Assembly (NCBI GenBank): GCA_027605045.1 | Contig: JAQFWX010000034.1 | Location: forward strand, 62,001-126,000 | DNA length: 64,000 bases | Reading direction: 5' to 3' | DNA from: Phallus indusiatus | Taxonomy: Eukaryota; Basidiomycota; Agaricomycetes; Phallales; Phallaceae | Shown here: piece by piece, positions 59,193 through 64,000 of the stretch | How the letters are laid out: each line of letters opens with the position of its first letter | Numbering within the stretch: position 1 is the first letter of the stretch | Notes under the pieces: generated by a model | Seen by the model: only the letters and a program-made list of their open reading frames with translations | Told to the model about the DNA's origin: nothing | The model's database searches: none | Translations under genes and position numbers: made by a program

Positions 59193-60325
59193 TCACGAGC
59201 CCAATGGCCTGTTGCTCCACAGCGATGACATCTGGTCGATTCTGGGCCTACGCGTCGACGAGCAGCGTCAACGTCCATCGGGTCATGTCTAACCTGGGAT
59301 GTAGGAGCAGAAGCCGCAGGTCTAGGAGGCAACGCGGGCGCGAGTTGAGGTGCTGGCCTGGGAGGTGGGTAAGAAGGAGCTTGATAGGAAGGGGCAGGGG
59401 GCCTCCTCTGGATCTGGAGGGTCTGATACGACGGAAAGGGGTTGGGACGGGGTCAATTAATGGGGACGATCGCGGGATTCGTCTGAACCGTTCCAGAGCC
59501 TACGAGTCGGCGACGAGCAGCAGTGAAAGCCTCGTTGGCACGCCTGTCCATGTCAAACATGCGTGCTTGCCTGATCCAGCCCTCGTAGTCGTGAAGTGCG
59601 GGTCGGTCCTTCATCGTCGCTACTAGAGATGCAATTGTCGGATCCAAACCGTTACGAAAGTACGTGTTAATGGCGAGTCCTTCCGTAAAGCCAGCGTGCT
59701 CAATGAGCACGCGGAAGGCGTCCACATACTCTTCCACAGTCCTGTTGCCTTGGACATAGCGGTTGGAATAGAGGGTGTTGATGGCATCTTCTTGCTCGGA
59801 TTGTGGAAAGAAATCAGCCTTGAATCGTTCCCGAAAGGCATTCCAGTCCGCGAAGGGCTTCTCTCCTCTTTGATACTTTTTCAGCATAGATTCGCTGAAG
59901 GTAAGGGCGCGGCCTTCATTCATGTACGACATTGCCCAGCCGATCTTGAGTTCATCAGTCTCGAAATCGCGACTGCATATACTCATGTAAAACTCGACGG
60001 TGTTCCAGAAGGCACGACCTTTGGAGCGATCTCCGTCGAACGAAGGAGGTACAGCAGGTCGGGTGTTTCGGGAAGAGCGTGAACTGGCTTGATGCTCAGG
60101 AGCCGGTGGTTGTCCAGGTGAGGACGCGTCGTCAACAGGGGTGTTTTGGGTAGGAGCAGCTCTAGCCGCGTCTCGGATGCTCCGTAGGACCTCAATCATT
60201 TGTGAGGCCTGGGATTCCTGTCTTGCCATGCGGGCATCCATTTCCGCGAACTGCCGCATGATAATAGTCGCCACATCTTCGAGGGTGACGATTTGGGGTG
60301 CAGAGGGTGGGGGTGAAGAATCCAT
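59015..60325 (-). pseudogene. gypsy1 gag with an internal TGA before the zinc knuckle
   Basis: Starts MDSSPPPSAPQIVTLEDVAT; the capsid part has FDGDRSKGRAFWNTVEFYMS, FADWNAFRERFKADFFPQSE and YVDAFRVLIEHAGF, typical of the retrotrans-gag domain. A TGA at 59453-59455 ends this part. The same frame continues with a proline-rich linker and the zinc knuckle CHRCGATGHWAREC, and stops at 59015. Given the near-identical LTRs this is either a recent nonsense mutation or a codon that is read through. Confidence 0.85.
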
Positions 60326-60477
60326 GAGAGAGAGAGAAAGGAAAAAGGGGTTTTAGGACGAAACAGAGGGGTCAATTATAGACGGGACTCGAGGGGAAAA
60401 TACGACACTGCGATAGTCGGTGTCGAGCGCGATTTTTCAGTAACGAGTGTCGATAGAAACGACCAGTCTGCGAGTAG

Positions 60478-60488
60478 AAGCTTGTTCT
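60478..60488 (-). other. gypsy1 predicted self-primer binding site
   Basis: Two nt inside the 5' LTR the minus strand reads agaacaagctt. It is exactly complementary (11 of 11) to aagcttgttct inside the LTR at 60597-60587, which lies 33 nt after a TATA box and is thus near the predicted RNA 5' end. This is the arrangement of Tf1-type self-primed elements. No match to a tRNA 3' end was recognised. Confidence 0.6.
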
Positions 60489-60490
60489 AC

Positions 60491-60886
60491 TGTTAGGGCT
60501 ACTCAGCTCACACTAGAGGGAGGGGATCCTAAGATAATATATTGGAAGGGAAACTAACTACTCACCTAGAGGGAGGGGATCCTAAGAGAACAAGCTTAGG
60601 GACCCTCACTCTAGGTACAGCTACTATATACATAAAACGACGACGCGGCGTGCGGCCCTGACACAGCTAAGTGCCAGGCGCCCAAACCGAACCTAAGCGA
60701 CGTGATGTCACGGGCATCACGCCGGGTACGAGCGCGCAACGCGCGCGAGTAGAGAAAGTGAAATAGAGACAGAACAAGGAAACGGAGAGTGAAAGTAAAA
60801 TATGGAAATGATAAATAAAATAGAAAGGAAGTGATGCCGATGATAATAAGTAAGAAAATGAGAGACGGCGGTAGCGTACCCTGACA
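60491..60886 (-). repeat. gypsy1 5' LTR
   Basis: 396 bp, TG...CA type (minus strand TGTCAGGG...CCCTAACA). Contains the TATA box at 60624-60630 and an inverted pair cctaag/cttagg around the predicted primer sequence. Confidence 0.95.
60624..60630 (-). promoter_or_regulatory. gypsy1 LTR TATA box
   Basis: Minus strand tatatag, with the predicted transcript start about 33 nt downstream at aagcttgttct (60597). The same pair is present in the 3' LTR. Confidence 0.55.
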
Positions 60887-63547
60887 GCAGCTGAGAAAGC
60901 GATTTCGAAAGTTCTTGATAGAGCAAGCATGTACTCACCTCCAGTACAGAAGAATGTCGGTTTTTCAAATCCAGTCCCCGCCCATGTCAGCCCAGCAGTT
61001 CCCGTGTATCCTCGGATTGTGTCCCAAACATCGCAGGAAGACGAGTTCTCGGATCGTTTTTCAAATAGAGCCACCGTTGCACCGTCTACTATCAGAACAT
61101 CAAGGAAATTAGTCGAGGCCGCTAGCATTTATCCAGTCAAAACTCACGTTGAACCGAAGACGAACCCGAACTCTCGTATTGCAGCTTTGGAGAAGATAGA
61201 CGCCTATGAAGATGTTAGCAACGAAGCCTTAGAGGACATTTTGGAAATCTTGAAGGCACGCATTCGAAAGAAGAAAGAGGCTGAGGAGAGTTTAGTGCAA
61301 GGTCCCCAGGAGAGCCGAATTGTACCTACCATTGCAGTGCCCGCTATTCCCGTTCAGGTCATAGTTCCGTCGCAGCCAGTTCCTGAGCCAATTCCAGCCA
61401 TCGTTTCGCCTAGTCGCCAAGTTTTGGACCAACATTTTGCCCCTAGTGAAGTCGCCGTCGAGCCAGTAGAAATCCCTAGTCATGTTTTGAAGCAGAAGGT
61501 TACGCTAAGTATTGGAAAATTACTTACCTCTTGTTCCGACTTTCGCGATCGTATGCAAGAATTCGTGACAGTTCAGGAGACGACCGCAAAAACCCCAGAG
61601 AAGATATGGACAGCACCACCTATAGCGGCATATTCAGTCAAGGGTAATTCATGTTTAGAAAATGTCGTCACTTACCCGAGTAGTCCTTGCGAAGCACATA
61701 CATCGTCGTCGAAGCCTGAAGGAGTGTCAGCTGAAGAGTCGTTAGCCGAAGAAATTAGCATTGAAGAAGAAAGAAATTTGAAGAATCGTGTTGAAGGACT
61801 ATTGGAGATTGAAGAAGAACCTAGTGTTGACCCTCGATTTGTTTTTGACTTTCATCCCCCGTTGTTTCCCCTATCATTACCTTATGTTTTGAAATCTCCC
61901 AGAATTGAAATGTTACCCATGTATTCGCGTTTGCCGCATGTAAAGTTGTTATGTACATCATTGTCGTCATTGTCTAAGTGTTGTCCTGCCCCTCATGTAT
62001 CCGCTCCCCCTTTTATCATCGCTAACCCTCGCAGTACCGCTTTTGTCGAGTTGTTTACGGTTGGCCAAGGTTTCGCACCGCAGAGTTTACCACCGCAGAT
62101 GCAGAAGAAGAAGGTCCCGCAGTTGCTGTATGATCCTGGAGGAGAAGGATTAGTTCGTTTCAGAAAATCTTGGGCTATTGTGCCTACTTGCCTGCAATTC
62201 GGATCGCCATTTTACGAGTCCCTTGTTCTCACCCAGAGTTCACGTGCCATGTTTTCGTCCCAAGTCTTGAACCAGCATACTTCCCTCGCCCATCTTCCCA
62301 TTATCGCATTCATGCTATCATCGTCCGCGGTCCCACATGCACATGCTATTCGAGTCGGATTGCCGTTATATGATGCTAGGAGAGAATATTTGGCCTGTTC
62401 AGGATCACCTTGCAAAGCTGCACTCACTCGCTTGCATTTGTTTGTCTGCGTCCGTGCCACATTGTCGCCCGTGCTCATTCCCGCCAGAAATCCAGAATTC
62501 GCATTCCAGCCTCAGTCCTCGACTTTGCATGCTTCCCTTGTGGGTTCTCTCTTCATCGCAGCCACGCTATTATTGCCCATCGCCTTGCCTGTACATGTTA
62601 GTCAAGGAATCCAGCTTGAAACATCTTGGATAGCCGTACCGGATTGTCTGCACCCTGCAAAGTTACCCAGCATAGTCATCTTCGCGAGGTTGTTCGGAAA
62701 GAAAGCGTCTATCCCTATCTCAATTGTTGAGCACGAGAGGACTATCGACTGGGAGAGAAGCATATTCACGATTACGTTGAAGCCAACTGGCATTAGTCAT
62801 CGATATTGCCACAGTCGTCCCATTTACTTGACACTCACATTTGAGTCTGGAGACTCGATATTCTTGGTAGTCAATTTACTGGCAGATCCGTCTATAGCAT
62901 CACGAGAGTCACTAAGTCGACAAAAGAGCGTACCATCAATTTCGGGAGCCCAGTTCATTCGTTCAAGCACAGGTCGAACGTTTACCGTCGAGTCAGAAGG
63001 TCTGCGCTTGGCCGTCATCGATTTTTCCACGTTATTCCTGATAGTGCCGCGCCTGGAGGAAGTCGCGAAGTTTAGTGCTCCAGTCGTCATTGCTCAGAAA
63101 GTAACAGGAAGCGCACCTATTGGTTTCGTTCAGCCTCGAGAGTCCCATTCCCATTCTCTACACATCGTTCCCGCATCTTCATCGTTCGCACTAGAAAAAC
63201 CTCAAGAGGATATTGCACGCCTACAACACGACATCAATGTAGAGGAGCGATCCCTGATTAAGAGATCTTGCGTTGAAATGGAGTGCAACAACAAGACGAA
63301 GTCTCCTTACCTTGGATCTACGTTCGATAATCAAAATGAAGATGAAAGAAGCCTATGCACCCGCAGAAATGAAAAAGTCAGTCAGCAGTGTTCATGTCAA
63401 AGCGTAACGCTATGTACAGCACGAGACGGCCTCCTCTTTATCCACCGATGTTCCTTCATTCACCCTGCCTCTTCGTCGACGTTGATGCTTGTGTCTGGAG
63501 ACTCGCGATCGTTATTATCAGTATTCGAAGCACTGATGGACCGGTGA
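60887..63547 (+). CDS. gypsy3 long ORF without recognisable RT (gag/pre-protease-like)
   Basis: Open from the gypsy1 boundary (AAEKAISKVLDRASMYSPPV) to TGA 63545-63547, so its 5' end is cut off by gypsy1. The first third is proline-rich with NEALEDILEILKARIRKKKE. A segment VTLSIGKLLTSCSDFRDRMQ resembles the region before the protease in agaricomycete Ty3 elements. The rest (for example TLTFESGDSIFLVVNLLADP) is long, free of stops and unlike any pol domain. It could be the ORF of a non-autonomous LTR element. The stop codon overlaps the first bases of the LTR. Confidence 0.5.
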   Translation, partial: AAEKAISKVLDRASMYSPPVQKNVGFSNPVPAHVSPAVPVYPRIVSQTSQEDEFSDRFSNRATVAPSTIRTSRKLVEAASIYPVKTHVEPKTNPNSRIAALEKIDAYEDVSNEALEDILEILKARIRKKKEAEESLVQGPQESRIVPTIAVPAIPVQVIVPSQPVPEPIPAIVSPSRQVLDQHFAPSEVAVEPVEIPSHVLKQKVTLSIGKLLTSCSDFRDRMQEFVTVQETTAKTPEKIWTAPPIAAYSVKGNSCLENVVTYPSSPCEAHTSSSKPEGVSAEESLAEEISIEEERNLKNRVEGLLEIEEEPSVDPRFVFDFHPPLFPLSLPYVLKSPRIEMLPMYSRLPHVKLLCTSLSSLSKCCPAPHVSAPPFIIANPRSTAFVELFTVGQGFAPQSLPPQMQKKKVPQLLYDPGGEGLVRFRKSWAIVPTCLQFGSPFYESLVLTQSSRAMFSSQVLNQHTSLAHLPIIAFMLSSSAVPHAHAIRVGLPLYDARREYLACSGSPCKAALTRLHLFVCVRATLSPVLIPARNPEFAFQPQSSTLHASLVGSLFIAATLLLPIALPVHVSQGIQLETSWIAVPDCLHPAKLPSIVIFARLFGKKASIPISIVEHERTIDWERSIFTITLKPTGISHRYCHSRPIYLTLTFESGDSIFLVVNLLADPSIASRESLSRQKSVPSISGAQFIRSSTGRTFTVESEGLRLAVIDFSTLFLIVPRLEEVAKFSAPVVIAQKVTGSAPIGFVQPRESHSHSLHIVPASSSFALEKPQEDIARLQHDINVEERSLIKRSCVEMECNNKTKSPYLGSTFDNQNEDERSLCTRRNEKVSQQCSCQSVTLCTARDGLLFIHRCSFIHPASSSTLMLVSGDSRSLLSVFEALMDR

Positions 63548-64000
63548 AGCGCGCGAGTCAGGAGTACTCAGGGAAGGAAGGGAGCCGGCGTGTGTGGAGA
63601 AGGAGTAGATTAGAGTAAAATAGTTATAAGATAAGAGGAATAATAGTAGAATAGAAAATAAAGCGGATTTTGAAAGCAATTTCGAGTTTTAAGTAAGAGC
63701 GCGGCTTAAGTTTGATTTTTAAGTAAGATGGGGGAATAGAACTTGTTTTTCTACGTCGAAAACGACGTTCTTAAATACATTTTTAGTCTAACTAATTTTC
63801 CGCTAATTCCGGAACTCTAATTCCCCTTTTGAACAACGGTCTTTTCAGAAAGATAGCAAAATGGAGAAACTAACAAAAGAAACACAAAGAAATGGATAAA
63901 TGGAGGAAATAAAACAAAGGAACTAGACGGAACAGATTTTTAAAGGATTTCTGAACGCTGAAGATTGAATCTAAGTAAAAGAAAGAAAGAAAACTTAAGC
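63545..64000 (+). repeat. LTR of gypsy3, runs off the window
   Basis: Starts TGAAGCGCGCGAGTCAGGAG, matching the beginning of the solo LTR at 48133 (TGAAGAGCGCGTCTCAGGAG), and shares the inner cgtcgaaaacgacgt block. Only 456 bp are visible. No clear polypurine tract precedes it, so whether it is the 3' LTR of the ORF to its left is uncertain. Confidence 0.65.

Larger units (their letters stand above)
54668..60886 (-). mobile_element. gypsy1: Ty3/gypsy chromovirus, nearly complete, young
   Basis: 6.2 kb between two 396-bp LTRs (54668-55063 and 60491-60886) that differ at only two positions I could see. Minus-strand order: LTR, self-primer site, gag, protease, RT-RNase H-integrase-chromodomain, polypurine tract, LTR. 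The flanking 5-mers are gcggg and gcagc, so no target duplication. The sequence on either side belongs to two different elements. Confidence 0.93.

Overview
This is a window of a mushroom-forming basidiomycete (Agaricomycetes) nuclear genome. The evidence is the gene content: a DUF7918 gene, F-box proteins of the agaric type, a cluster of DUF6533 seven-helix membrane proteins, a GH11 xylanase, and large Ty3 and Ty1/copia elements. Genes are cut by many 45-90 nt GT-AG introns. No rRNA gene, tRNA gene or CRISPR array was found. Gene models were joined by hand across introns, so exon ends away from the conserved blocks are approximate.

Layout, left half (1-40 kb): a DUF7918 gene (487-1801), a frameshifted F-box gene (2372-4047), an alpha/beta-hydrolase-fold gene on the minus strand (4374-5862), two unassigned genes, a UCH37-type deubiquitinase (8494-9850), and MED31 (12771-13328). 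MED31 sits inside a cluster of four DUF6533 membrane-protein genes (10048-21511), three on the minus strand and one on the plus strand. A gene-poor stretch with an inverted repeat follows. Then come a secreted type-B carboxylesterase (24648-26907), an unknown gene (28103-29215), an aldo/keto reductase (30353-32291) with a duplicated stump of its last exon, a secreted GH11 xylanase (33978-34703), a single-pass membrane protein (36261-37915) and a small mitochondrial amphipathic-helix protein (38915-39635).

Right half (40-64 kb): three tandem paralogues related to 2OG-Fe(II) oxygenases. One carries a nonsense codon and a 3' frameshift, one is intact, and one is destroyed by transposons. All three appear to have lost the metal- and 2-oxoglutarate-binding residues. 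The third copy is the entry point of a nested transposon pile: a solo LTR (48133-48741) and a copia element (49039-51580) sit in the gene; a chimeric LTR pair sits in the copia leader; a minus-strand Ty3 element (here gypsy2, 51581-54667) cuts the copia pol; another solo LTR sits in the gypsy2 LTR; a nearly full-length young minus-strand Ty3 element (gypsy1, 54668-60886) cuts gypsy2; and a third element (gypsy3) with an 872-codon ORF and an LTR runs off the window end.

The most unusual signal is in gypsy2. From about 51581 to 54667 its DNA, including the coding sequence, is paved almost end to end with short perfect hairpins (about 40 stems of 7-11 bp where two or three are expected by chance). 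The paving stops at the inserted solo LTR and at gypsy1. gypsy1 itself shows an 11-nt match that predicts Tf1-type self-priming of reverse transcription rather than tRNA priming.
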